Origin: Ziziphus jujuba
Lineage: Eukaryota; Streptophyta; Magnoliopsida; Rosales; Rhamnaceae
Direction: 5' to 3'
Assembly: GCF_031755915.1 (NCBI RefSeq)
Contig: NC_083383.1
Coordinates: 28,457,501 to 28,521,500, forward strand
DNA: 64,000 nucleotides
A program made the position numbers and the translations under genes. Position 1 is the stretch's first letter, and every line of letters starts with the position of its first letter. The notes below the pieces were generated by a model that did no database searches, was not told the origin of the DNA, and worked only from the letters and a program-made list of their open reading frames with translations. Shown here one piece after another: positions 11,226 to 24,300 of the stretch.

Positions 11226-13159
11226 AGTCTCTTTTTTTTTTTTTTTTTTTTACATCTTTCTATGATTATGTTTCATTGTTTGAAAAATAATGTAAATAAC
11301 TGAAGTAACAAAATGAAAAAAAAATTTGTTAAGTGAAAGTAGAACAAGAAATCATATTATTGATTTTTCTTTTGATGAAAATGAAAAAAAAGAAAAAAGA
11401 AAAAAAAATAGAAAAAGAAGAAATAATCGTTTTTGCATATGTCGAGCATGCATCGCCTAAAGGCACATGTAAATTTATTTGATGGCACCATATATGTAGA
11501 CGAACAAAGCACCCAAAGTTTTTGTAGAAAGCATATGTGTGGGTATATCTATATATAGATGATAATATAACTTTTAAGTTGAGCTTAAGTATTTAGAGCT
11601 GTTGGATTATATGTATTTGGATTTTAATGGTTTCAAATAGTTAAATTCACATCCTTACTTAAGTATGAGTTGAGAGATACACTGATGTGAAAATTGTAAA
11701 TTCGACATGTATAATCTGATTAAAATTTTCCATTTTTAGTGTCTACATTATTATGTTTCTCTGCATATACTAGGAAATAATTCCTAGAAATTTAATTCTC
11801 TACATATAATATATATATAAATATATATATTTCTATTATTGAGAATTTTTATATCTAGGTGTGTATGGAAAAATGTCTTCACAAATTACTGATAAAATAT
11901 CTTAAATGAGAGAATTATCTTGTACAACTAGGCCTTTATCAGATTGAGCTGATGATTTTACTATCAAAACTTACTTTATTAACCATTAAATCACTTTAGT
12001 GGTTAAAATTTACAAATTCATTTATAGTTTACTAGGTTCTTACAAGATTCATTTTTCCTGAATAGAGTTTTAGTATATTATCAAATCCATGTTAGACAAT
12101 TATTATTAAATCATAACCCGTAAAATAATCTAATAACTTATAAAGAAAAATCTGATGTTAAATAACCAAACTCTTCTTCTATATATGTGTATACATAAAA
12201 TAATTTAAAGCTCATAAGTCATGAGGTTCATAGTTTTATATTAGATGGCTTCTATACTAAAAATTTATATATATATATATAGATAGATAGATAGATATAG
12301 ATATTGTGTCAATTTCGAGTCCTCCTGATTGTTTTAATAATATTATCTCTTTTTTAGCTATTAGATTGTTTAAAAGATAAGATTTAAAAAGGAGTTTAGT
12401 GAAATATTAAAATCTTATTAAATAAAGTGAATTTTTATTAAAATCAAAGAATTATAAAATGTATTTCAAAAAAATTCAAATAGTGAGAAAAAATTTAAAA
12501 GAAAAGAAAGTCTGGATGATAATTCTATTAGGTCAATATGATTGTGCGTGTGTCTATATATATATGAGTTCAGATGCAAGTAAAACTTGTATTTTTGTCA
12601 TCATTTTAGAACTTCCTATGTTCTCAGTACTGAGCTTTACTACCATATACATTATACAACACATACAATAACAATTTTGGACCCGTGTGGTAATGTTCTC
12701 CTTCCAGTGTTTTATATACTTTACCAAGATTTACAATGTTGTGCCACTCCTCTGCTCCTTCCTACATGCATCAAGCTACCTTTGTTTTTTTTTTTTTTTT
12801 TAAATTTTTTAAAACACTTTCAATGCCTTTTCAATATGCTGGCGCAGTAATACTTAATTATTTTTAATTTATAATAATAATAATAATATATTTGTAATTG
12901 TCACGTAAGATATATCTTTTTTCTACAATATAATACTTATTTAATTACATATTTTTTGTCTTAGTTAAGAGAAGTTGAGCTGCCAATTATTTGGCTTCAA
13001 TTATAATTTTTTTAATTCTTTTTTATTATTTTCATTTTTTTTGGGTAAATATTTTCACTATTATTTTGATTAATCAAATTCTAACAAAAACCATATTTAC
13101 TTTTGCCATCTGTTTTTATACTTTTCAGTGACTATAATGTGATGACAAATATCTTTACT

Positions 13160-13162
<3 letters not shown>

Positions 13163-13208
<46 letters not shown>
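13163..13208. repeat. (AT)n microsatellite in MYB intron 2
   Basis: An uninterrupted AT dinucleotide run of about 23 repeats. Confidence 0.9.
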
Positions 13209-13211
<3 letters not shown>

Positions 13212-14004
13212 GATATATATTATCATAAAATTTTAATTTATAATTATGTAATACCATGTAAGAAATGATTATTATAATTTTGAACTGGAAATTGTGTCAA
13301 ATTTTGAAATAAATTCAAATATTTTATGAATCTACATTGTTTTTCAAAGAAGTAAAACAATTCAAACAAAAATTTGTTTCTTCTCAAAAAATAATTTTTG
13401 GTGACTTTTCATGCCAACTCCTAGTATTTCTGTATATATGTATATAAACTGAAATTATTATTAGGTTTTCAAAATCGCAATTACATGTAATCGTTGATTA
13501 TACTTCTGGAGTTGCATGTAGTTGGACGTTAGAGGGTGCAAGATAATTTTTCTATGTATAAAATCTGTCTGCCTTATGACTTCCAAGCTGCATGGCAATC
13601 AAAATTAACGAAGTAAAACTTGCCTGTTGCCTAAAAGCTTATGAAGTCTAAAAATTAGATCAACTTCATCTTCTGTGAATTCCCCATTATTGATGTCTGG
13701 TTTCAGATAGTTCAGCCACCTCGTTCTACAACTTTTCCAGCATCTTTCCGGACCTGTAAAATCCGAAAACAACAATGAAAATACGTTTATATATAGATAA
13801 GCAAAGTCGAGGGAGTTAGAGAATTTTGTTTTTTTTTTTTTTTTTTCCACTTTATTGTCTCCATTAGTGTATAAATATTACCTTCTATTTCAGGTACTTT
13901 ACGCCAATTTCCAACTCCATATTTGTCTATGCACTGCTTAAGGAGTCATCTTCCTCCGAAGTCCATGCTCCTTTTCTGAAACCTAAGGAGCTTTCGCCTT
14001 TCAT

Positions 14005-14203
14005 ATTTATACTTGCTGGAATATTATCTCACATATTTACTCTATTGCTTCCAAAACCTTCAAAAAGGAAAGGATTAACTACTAGCCTCGGACTATACTT
14101 TTGCTTTCCATACAGCAAACTAATCATTCTTAAATAGCACTAAACAGCAGAATACCCCAAGTGGTAGCACCGTTATTGATGGATAGCAACATGTCAAAAT
14201 CTT

Positions 14204-14234
<31 letters not shown>

Positions 14235-17200
14235 GGTTGGGAAATCAGGTACTGTTTGAATCACTATTTTTTTCATAAATTTTTAATGTGTGAAAAAAAT
14301 GACTGATATGATTTCAAAATAATTTATGTAATTTAATATATTAATTTTTTTTATTCTATATTTATCAAGTGTTAAAAAATGTATAAAAAAAATCATATAA
14401 AAATATATGATTTAAAAACCATTTAATTTTATCTCAAAATTTAAAAATCTACAAAATTAAATTAAAATATTCTAACTTTACTCAACCAATAAGTCTGTAT
14501 AAATTAGTTATTTACCTTTCATCTTAAACGATTTACATTATACATTTACTTTATAAAGTTCCAAAGTCTACATGTAAATCTGTACCAAAGTAAAAGCAAA
14601 AGCTGCTGTTAGATCATAATGTACGAATTGGAAAACAACTATTTATCATAATTCCAGGAGATCAGCTACCAGTCCAACCTTTTAAAGTACTGTTTGCTGA
14701 TTTGCTCTACCATTGTTAGTATCTACATATTAAATGCATGTTTTGTAACCGTTTTAACTTTTGGAACGGATTGTATTTTTAATATTGTATCAGTGCTAAG
14801 AAAGTAGAACACGACTTTTAATCCCGCTTAAGCTTTTAGAAGGACAATCCAGCGGCCTGCCAGGTTTTCTATCTGCGTAGGTAAAGAGTAGGGTTGGAAT
14901 TCCTTATTCTTAATATATATATATATATATACACATACATGATTGTTATTATAGGTGAAATCGAAATCCAATATCATATGATGAGCTACCGTTATTTTCA
15001 ATATTAGATCACGATCATTAAATGTGAGTTATCCAATAATTGTAGATAGCTATCACTTATTAAATATTAGATGACTACTCTTACAATAATATATTTTTAT
15101 ATATATGATAAATAAAAAATTAATTGTAATCCTGGAACAGATAAATTTAAAAAAATTCATGGTAAATTATTATAAGAATATCTTTAATGTTAAATGTCAT
15201 ATTAACATTGCTATTGCTTAATTTGACATTAATATAAATTTTTTAATAGTAAATATTATTAAATTTTACTATTTATGCGTAAATGACAAATGTTAAAAAA
15301 TAATAATACTAAATTTTAAATTTTATTAAATAACAATGGATTTCATTTTTTATTCTTTTTTTTACCAATTAAACACTGAATAATATTAATTCACTCATTA
15401 AATGACATGGGCCACATATTTATGAAAATGGGCTCCAATGCCAAATTTTACCATTGCCAAAGTTTGTCAACACCCATTAAAAAAGCCAATAATAGGAGAC
15501 AAATGCAATATTTTGACAATGACATGCCTGACTCATGTTTAGGTAAATAAACTTTTATACAATAGAACACAATATAACACAATATGTAGTATAGTTTTTA
15601 GCTTTTATAATGGTTGAAATTTAAAAATTAATAAATTTAAAGATTATGGATTAAAAGATATATTAAAATTATATTTTAATATATATATATATATATGTAG
15701 AAGTCATGTTTACATCAAGTCTGCGATTTTTTCATTATCTACTTTTTTATTTAGAAAAAATTAATCTAATAAACCATAATTGTATTTTTTTAATTTTAGC
15801 ATATACAAAAACCTTTGTATATATTTATATTTATAGACGGCAACAAATTAAGAATTTTAAACATATGAAATCAAAAAAACCATAAAGGGTTGAATACAAA
15901 GATGTAAGTACGATGCTTTCCGTTGGCCTACCTACGGTGAAGAAATTCGACTAACCATTACCAAAACAGACTATAATTAGAATAAAGAACATTATACTTG
16001 CAGATGATCATGGATACCAATCACACCTTAAATTATCTTCTCATTCAAAATCAAGAAGAATGTAGGTGGGGAAAAAGGAAAAGGAAAAGGATAAATCATT
16101 TTTTTCATTGTGCTTCCAATTATGGAAGAACATAGGGTTTGTTTGAAAATGATTTACAAACTAACAATCTTGACGATAGGAAACAATTTACTTAATTACA
16201 TGTTTTGGACGTCGTGGCCCAATTACATGGACTGGTATTTCTGCGAAATTATATGTTATTGGAAAACAAATAAACGCTTGTATATATAGAGATATAATTA
16301 ATTGTTTGCCACCTTTTTAAAACCGAAAGTATGTGTGTAAATAATATGGTTACGCAAAGCTCGGTCTGAGCTTTGCCCATTTCTCAATTGGTTGAAATAT
16401 AAATAAACATGACCATCTCTCTGTTTAGTTTCAAGCTTTGAAGGCAAAAAACAGGAAAAAAGAAAAAAGAACCAAAAAAGACAAAAAGAACCAGTTGGCT
16501 CCGCCAATCAATAATCATGGAAATGATAGCGGAGCTGACTGGACACCTCCTCCTCCAAGGGTTCTTCTGTTAGACCTCCTTCCCCTGCTACTTAACTCAT
16601 ACTGGTAATTAATCTCTCAGATCCATTTTGCTGCCATTTATTTTTACTTATTGTAGTTTCTTTTCTCTTCTTTTTTTTTTTTTTTTTTTTTTTTCCCATC
16701 ATGTTCCATGCAAAATATATTATATGTTACAATCTTTAAAATATTTCATCTACATAATCAGATTCTTTAACATAGTTTTTACATATATACAGAACTCATC
16801 TCCTGGGCTCATCAGACAACTTAATTATGTTAAAGCAATTATATGTACTTTGTGGTTTATTACCAGTAAAAAAACCACAATGGCATCCAGCATAAGCTAT
16901 CTAATAACGCCTTATAGATAATTTTTTTTTTTTTTCTGTATAAAAATCTATCATATATAATAATAGGATATTTTGGTAGATCTCAAAATATTTTCCTTCT
17001 TCTGTTACTAGCTTTTCTTCACTCTCTGGCCATATAATAATTCTTTTTTTTTAATTTTTTTAAGAGCTTTTCTTGCTTTCCAAAACCCTATTAGGGAAAT
17101 TAATTTATGCAGAGACAAGAAAATATGATTTAGCTCATCAAAAACTTTCTCAAGACCTTGTCTTCAATCATATCTTTCTCATTCCTTTATCCTCCCATAA

Positions 17201-17756
17201 ATGGCACTTTTTGATCCTCTACATGAAATAAGGAATATCTACCACTTACCATTGCCCTTTAAAGTGAGCAAGTCATAAAGATTACCAAAATGCCTTCATT
17301 CCCATAAGATATCCATGACACAAAATTAAGGATTGTGAGTGTAATAATAATAACATCAGTCTTTATTCATTAATTAGCAAAATTATTTGTATAATATTTG
17401 AATGAAAGATTAGGTCCTAGGAAGTCAGATTATGTATGCTTAGAAATTGAAATTATTCCTTGTTAGTTATTTACAAAATAGTTATGCAGACCACATAAAA
17501 TGCACTAGGCTCCGAATTAAAAGGTTCTCAATCTGAATAATGTTGACTTTAGTATATATGGTAGTAATTTTCTGTAACTATGGTCAGTCCATCAGCAAAG
17601 TGGAACTGCTTAATGAAAAACGAAATCTCTGCAACTTTGGTGTATCATTAAGCTTAGTAATTGTATTATCAAATGAAGATGCATCACTTTTCTAACAGCT
17701 CATTTTCAACAGGTTAATTTATATATATAAATAAAACATAATAAAAAATAAAAGGT
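14005..17756. other. Intergenic, between MYB and bZIP
   Basis: A 3.7-kb AT-rich spacer without a convincing gene. Short frames at 16298-16507 and 16628-16921 are low-complexity. It would hold the promoter of the broken MYB (divergent, left) and of the bZIP gene (right). Confidence 0.5.
14202..14236. repeat. T12-G23 homopolymer junction
   Basis: Twelve T are followed by 23 consecutive G. It lies about 200 bp upstream of the MYB start. Such a G run can form a quadruplex; its length in the assembly may be unreliable. Confidence 0.9.
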
Positions 17757-18517
17757 ATGGAAAATTTAAATGGTTCATCAAACTTGGGAAATCTCTCATA
17801 TACAGGAAACCAGTTTCAACTTCCCCCAAGAAGTCCAATTCTTTTCAACTTCCCACCCCACTTCAGTTCTGTGGTGAGAGCAGAAGGTTTCCCAAATCCT
17901 ACTCATGAGTTTCAGGCTTACCACCAGCGCGCTTCATCTGATAGCATCCTCCAAGAAGAGCAACCCTCTTGGCTTGAGGATCTACTTGAAGAGCCTGACA
18001 CAGAAACACAATGTTTTAAAGGTCACAGACGCTCATTCAGCGACTCGTTCGCATACTCTGATGCAACTGTACCAAAGGCATCTAAAAATGAAGAACGTGG
18101 ATTCAAAGACATCAATGCAGGAACTCCAAATGAATGTCACAACCATGAACATTATCATCATGAAGTTTCACATGCTCTGCTTCACAATACAAATCGCTGC
18201 AAGCCTTCTGATTTGAATGAGTTTTGGGAATCATCTTCTGTCACTGCAGTAACATACTCAAATGGATTCATGTCGACAAATGACACTATGACTCTTCAAA
18301 CTACAGAGCCTTCATGCATTTCAAAGAAATCTGATAGCATAGTAAAGGCAGTTCAAGAAGAGCCTTTTGTGTCTAGTACTGTTGGAAGTGATAGCTCTCA
18401 GATTACCAATGCTCCTGCAAACAACAACGACACCAAATGTTCTAGACAGTACGTCGTTGTGCTATAGTATTTGTCGCTTTCTCTTGATTGCCGTTACTTA
18501 ACAATTATTCGATAATC

Positions 18518-18552
<35 letters not shown>

Positions 18553-19247
18553 CTAAAAAAACACAGGCAAACCTCTCATGGATCTAGGGTGAGGAAACTT
18601 CGGTACATAGTTCAACTTGAAAGGCATCTCCAAGCTTTACAGGCAAAGATGATGAAACTAAATTACCCTTTTTTCACTTTAATCTTTAAAATTGTATATT
18701 CCTATTAATTGTACAAATGTTGACACTTTTTTGATATATTGATATTCCAGGCAAGAGGATCAGAAGCTTCAGCACAGCTCGAATTCCTTGACCAGTACAA
18801 TCTTATACTTGGCATGGAAAATAGGGCTCTCAAGTATAGGTTGGACACCTTACAGCAGCAGCAACTCATAAAATACAGTTGAGTCATTTTATTACAAACT
18901 AAGATTTAACTTCATGCATTCATTTCTTATTTCACCATGCCAATAGTAGAAAAGTCAAAAACCAATTCTATTATGCATTGCAGTAGTCGTTAAAGATAAA
19001 TTCTATATTATAAGTTCTCATGATCATGTCATTTTGTCTATTTTAGCTAGTGATGACATAAAATTGGTATATGTGGTTGGTATAGTGGAGCATGAAATGC
19101 TTGAGAGAGAAGTTGCAAGGCTCCGAAATTTATACCAGCAACAGCAACAGCAGCAGCAGCAGCTGCAACAACAGCAATCTACACGTCGACGATCCAAAAC
19201 TAGAGACCTCGATTGCCAACATGCTAACGTCTTTGTTGTAAGACACT

Positions 19248-19249
<2 letters not shown>
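17757..19249 (+). CDS. bZIP34/61-like protein (At4g06598 type)
   Basis: Four exons: 17757-18448, 18567-18642, 18751-18877 and 19086-19249; 352 aa with all phases consistent. The N-terminal half has the family landmarks LPPRSP, EEQPSWLEDLL and HRRSFSDSFAY. Exons 2-4 give the short basic stretch SRVRKLRYIVQLERHLQAL and a leucine-zipper coiled coil (LEFLDQYNLIL, MENRALKYRL), then HEMLEREVARLRNLY and a poly-Gln tract ending in RRRSKTRDLD. Family members are nuclear group-E bZIP relatives. The N-terminal half of the basic region, with the invariant Asn of classical bZIPs, is missing, so DNA binding may be weak or need a partner (inference). Intron 2 uses a GC donor (CAG|GCAAAG). Transcripts from a GT site could change the product. 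Confidence 0.85.
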
Positions 19250-19284
<35 letters not shown>

Positions 19285-19285
19285 T
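19249..19285. repeat. (GA)n tract at the bZIP stop codon
   Basis: A GA dinucleotide run with one interruption begins at the TAG stop of the bZIP gene and so lies in its 3' UTR. Confidence 0.85.
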
Positions 19286-19984
19286 CAGAGCATGAACTGG
19301 TTAATCCTTGAAGAAAAAGCAGCAATTAGCAACTTAGTTGCACCACATAAGATTAAACTTTACTGAAGAAACACAAAACTTTTGGATGGATCCCAAAATT
19401 CCCTTCATACCTTTACTACTATATTTCATTTTAACATAAATATATATATTTATGAATTCAGAGATAGCAGGGGCTAGGCTTTGTTAGGGCCCAATGTCTC
19501 ACTTTTGCCATTGTTTTTCCAATTTTTGAGTTGTGTTTGTTTTAAAAGTGAGCTGAAATGGGGTGGCTGAGCTTGTATTGTCATTTCCTATTTAATACCA
19601 CTTACAACTTGATTGTCTTTTCTCCCATTTTATTTTATTTTATTTTATTTTTAAAAAATGTTTCCATTTGAAGAACTAAATTCTTAATCCATTCTATATT
19701 CATTTACATTTTTAAGTTCAAAATTTTGTTAAAAAATTGACAATAATAAGTTGTCAAATTTACAAAAGTCTTCGCTTCCATTAATCTGACGTTTGGTTAA
19801 ATACAAATGGATAAATTGCATTTTACTTCCATGTTGCCTCGAAATGTTTTTATTTTGGTAAATTTTTGCATTGAAATATTGCACTTAACTTAGACTAGGA
19901 AAGGTTCATTTTTTCCCTTCTCCCTAGCAGTTTTCAGGCACAAAACATATACTGAAATACATTTAGGCATTATAACTTCTTTCT

Positions 19985-21320
19985 TTTCTTTTTTTTTTTT
20001 TCTTTTTTTTGGCTAAAAAAAATCTCCATTAAAAGCAAAAAAGGAACCCAAATAGGGGGATCGCACAGAAATTGCAGCTTCAACTTCCTCCTTTTAACAG
20101 TTGAGCACATAAAACAGGAGGCGTATCCTCCAAAGAATATCCATCAAAACCAAAATCAATATTCCATTGAAGGGAAATTTTGGCAGCCAAGCCTGCCATT
20201 TTGTTGGCTTCTCTTGCAGTCCACGAAATGTTCCAAGAGTGAGAAAATAACCTGTCTTAGCAGTAAGAGCCCATTCTGCGAAATGTTCCATGTGCTAGAT
20301 TCTTTTTCCTAAACAAATCCGTTTCACCAGTTGCTGGGCATCACTGCTCTATTCAACATTTCTCCATGCTCACTCTTCCGCAATGTCTGTAGCCCACTCC
20401 AAAGCCTTAACCTCTACCGGCTCTGCTGTTAAGGATTGCATAGTCTTCATTGCTAAAAACAGAACCTTCCTTTTACAATCTCTCACCAACGCAGCAACCA
20501 CATTCCCCTCCAATTTGTTGCCACATTCATGATTATCCAGCCTAGCAAATGCGGATTCCACTTAGCGCTTAGTGGTTTATCTGATGAAGCTTGCTCATGA
20601 TCCTGGTAGCTTGCAAATTTTTCGACGAAACTACCAAATTAAACAGCACTTGGTCTAACAGATTTTTTCCCTTCAAAGATTTTCTCATTTCTCACATTCC
20701 ATGTTATATAGAACATAGAAACCAACAAAAACATACACAGCTTCATATTCCTCTTAGGGAAATCTCTTGGGGGGTTTAAGCACCATTTTACCAACTTTTC
20801 CATATAATTACAACAAATTTTGTCCAACCGCAGCCCCCATCTACTAGCAAAAACTATAGGTCTTATAAAGTGGAAATCTCTGAAGAGGCATGAAGTTGAT
20901 TCTTCCTCATTCCCACAAAAGGTACAACCTTTGTACCCTTTCCCAATCCAGGACCAGGACCAAATCATGAATTTGGTGGGCAAAACATTAGAGAGCACCC
21001 TCCACAAAAACAGGTCGAGCCTCTCATAGATGCGCCTTCCAGATGAGAGTCCATACATAACCAAACTCTGAACGAGACCATCATCTTGGATGACATTATA
21101 GCAGGTCTTGACGGAGTACAAACCATCATCGCTCCCAGTCCAGAGCAATTTATAGCTGCATGTGACTCTAGGCCAATTACTCTTCGTATTGCCTCCACAG
21201 AATCAGATGTGTGGTTCTTGAAGCATATCCAGATTCCAAACATTAGCTCCTGTATCCATCAGATCAGCTACATGATTAATCCCTACCACCTCTGCTCCCT
21301 CTTTCAAAGAATTTAAGTTG
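19985..21320 (-). pseudogene. 5'-truncated LINE (zf-RVT and RNase H)
   Basis: Read on the minus strand, 21148-20639 gives the zinc-binding region that follows plant non-LTR reverse transcriptases: SDDGLYSVKTCYNVI, then LFLWRVLSNVLPTKFMIW, then CTFCGNEEES. The segment 20561-20370 gives an RNase H-like domain ending AEPVEVKALEWATDIAEE. A further piece near 20290-20090 is frameshifted. A T-rich tract at 19987-20011 is the poly-A tail on the minus strand, fixing the 3' end. The reverse transcriptase itself is absent, so the copy is 5'-truncated, with stops. It sits just beyond the 3' end of the next minus-strand gene. No target duplication was identified. Confidence 0.8.
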
Positions 21321-21344
21321 CAGATACAAAACACAAACACAGAT

Positions 21345-24300
21345 TTAAGTTTTCCTTGCCATCATAGATTTCAAAGACCTTTTCTTTCTCTCCCATCTTA
21401 AAACTGCCATTTTCTCATATTTCTGCTTCCGATATCTTTTTTTCTCCTTCAGCCAGCTAGAATAATCCTTCCGAGGATCACATTCAATGAAGCTCGCTAA
21501 ATCATCAAAATCAGATATTTTGTGAGAGCCTTCAAGAAGGCAATCAAGAAACATTGTTCCATTACATGATTCCTCTGTTTCCTCCTCAATGCCAACAGCA
21601 GACTCTCTCGTGCAGTTAAGAATGGAGGTATTTTTCAAAGTTCCTTCCATTTCATTTTCTGATCTTTGATGGAAGCATGTGAATGAATTGGTTCTGTAAA
21701 TAACAAAAGAGGGCAAAAAAAAATTCTTTAGTTATGAACACAGTAAAATAGCAACATACCAGCATACAGAATCAATGTAATTGCCTCAGGTTTTCATCAT
21801 ACTGTCAAAGTGTATATCAAAACCAGGGATACTGATTTAAGAATTTCAACAGAAGGGATAACAAGGGTAAATGTACGAAAGCAATTAAATGTAATTTATC
21901 CAAAAGTATTAGTAAATTACAAAGCAAATACAATGACTTATTTTTAATCACTTTTGTGTGATAAACGCTTACTATACTTCCATTGAATAGGATAAGCATT
22001 GAAAATTAAGTTCAAAAGAAATTTCACATTGAATTTGATGTGATGATGGCCAAAAATAATTTTATGCAACAATCAAAATCCAATACTGCCAAGCAAATTG
22101 CAAGCCATACTTCTTGACCAACGAAGCTATTGTTTTGCTCCATATAAGTATTTCAAAAGGGAGATCTACTAGCACACATGCACATGCATACTAATTTTGA
22201 AAAGCAAATCTTCCATGAGGTGTCAATATAAGAGCCAGACTATAGCACAGCAAGGAACGTCTACACACATTTCGATCCATGTTTAAATGGAGAACTAAAG
22301 GAAAGCATTGGAGACAGTTATAGGGTATGCAATAATTGCATGTACCTCAAGCGAAGTGTTTGTATCTTCTGAAACTTTGATGCAATCTTTTTGCTTGATT
22401 TCTCATCCAATGGGACCTTTAATTTTTTCAATAGCTTAGGAGCATCAAAAATAAGAATAATTAAAGAGACAAAACAAAACCAGAGATAAAGTGAAAATAT
22501 TTACCTTTCCAACTTTGTCAGAAGATAATTTGGAAGAAGACTCTGAAACAGAATCAAGCAAGGACTTCAAAGCAATTATGTTACCCTCTTCAAGAACATA
22601 GAGATTCATCAGTGTCATGATTGTAGATACACAGCCCTTCACTAAGAAATTAACCCCACTAGCAAAACTTGATGATAGCAAGCCTACAAAATGCAAAAGC
22701 ATCCACTTGGATGTCTTATGCCTGGACAGGTTAGTTTTCATCTTGTCAAATAACAACTTCTGATATGGTAGATACACAGGGAATTGTTGAAAGCAGTCTA
22801 TGACGCCCATTATGAAATCATATTCCTTACATGAAGCACCTTCCAAGGATTTTGAACAACCCAAACTTACAGTCGACCTTAAATACCAAATAGCATTTGA
22901 CATTGAATCACTCATTAACTTTAATAAGGAAGCCAGAAGATAGACATCTCCAAGGCTTGTATCTCCCTTTTTATATAATGCACTATCACCAACACCATCA
23001 GAAAAAGCTCCGAATATTATATTACCTAATATTGACAAAACATCATCTTTGCATGACTCATCAACACATTCACTCTTGTTTACGTATGCAATAGAATCAG
23101 CCACAAGGTCAGATCTTGTTTTGATGAACATATTACATGCATGTGAATCCCATAAAGAATCTGATTTTGTAATTGTATCATAAATTTTATCCCTTGTCAC
23201 TTCTTGGATTAAAGATTCAAAAGAAGGTGGACAGCTCCCAAACATAAAAGAATTTGCAGAATATTTAGCACCCATATAGTGACCATCCTGAAGCAAACTA
23301 GACAAGTGTTTTGTGTACAAGATGACAGAACTTTCAAATGCTGTTAGGTAGGAGGCTCTATGTCTAAGATCTGGTCTTCTATTCTCATGAAACATCCCAG
23401 TATTGATGACTTCAGAGATTAACAAAATCAGATGTGCATGGAACAATTTTGGTGCCGAAAGAATGATGGGGTTGAGAAGCAATGATACAGCGACAGTCAG
23501 ACTCAGTTCAGGAACTCTAAACTCCTTGCCATGCTTGCAACTTGATCTGTTGAGGAAATTCTCAAGTGCTTCCCCATCAGAGAGAGATTGGATGAAATGA
23601 ATAGAAACCACCTCAAGAACAATTCCAGCGTCAGCATTAAATGAGTGGCACTTAAACATCGCACTACTTAAAGTAGAATCAGCAAGAATAAAACACTTCC
23701 TCAACAATTCGTGCATTAAAAGCTCATCTGCAAATACCTAGAGTTTGTATTCCAAATTCAGTTATGTATAGATGCATAAAACTCTCATGAAAAAGAAGAC
23801 AAAAAAGAAGAAGAAAAGAATAAGTGAAATACAAAAGAAAAACATTAAGAAGAGAATAAGTGAAATACAAAAGAAAAACATTGTAAAAGCAGTGTGAAAA
23901 AGTGATTTATAACATGGACAAGGACATCAACGAAGGCATGCCCTATTTTCTAATATTATTACCAGCTTACAATCCGATGCTATGATTCCGAGCAGAAATG
24001 AGAGCAAGAAATGTCTTAAATCTATCACATAGGCGAATCAACAATAACAGAAGCCTTTAGGGTGTAATTCTTCTCCATCCACAGAAGGAATGTTTGCAGC
24101 TAAACATTTTCGTTTTAAAAAAAGTTTACAGCTAAATATCGTATGATTACAACTAAAGCATGTCATTAATATACATACATATATACATATATATACCAAT
24201 TTGAAGAATGACCTATATGTTGGTTGCAAAGTATTGCATCAATTGAATACAGACAGGGTGGAGGAGATAGATTATCATGCATAATTAAGTAATGGATAAA

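Larger units (their letters stand above)
8830..14004 (-). pseudogene. R2R3-MYB, subgroup 6 (anthocyanin type), broken
   Basis: There are three minus-strand exons. Exon 1 (14004-13882) starts MKGESSLGFRKGAWTSEED. Exon 2 (13753-13624) is exactly the usual 130 nt: [19 protein letters not shown] to LLGN. Exon 3 (9358-8830) holds [18 protein letters not shown] and the C-terminus. The bHLH-interaction pattern DLxxRxxxLxxxxxxLxxxR is complete, and the KPRPRT motif marks the anthocyanin-activator subgroup. The subgroup ANDV box reads ANCV. Two lesions are seen: one base is missing in exon 1 just after EED (near 13949), and an in-frame TAA lies at 9258-9256 between the R3 repeat and KPRPRT. Intron 2 is ~4.27 kb with a GC donor (AG|GCAAGT). 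In this family, intact members activate flavonoid genes with bHLH and WD40 partners. Sequencing error at both sites is possible but unlikely. Confidence 0.85.

Noticed and set aside
16298..16921. Short frames near 16.3-16.9 kb
   Set aside because: Poly-T/poly-A-derived hydrophobic or basic strings without any motif.
22897..23600. Plus-strand frames opposite exon 3 of the unknown 765-aa gene
   Set aside because: Antisense shadows of a long minus-strand coding exon.
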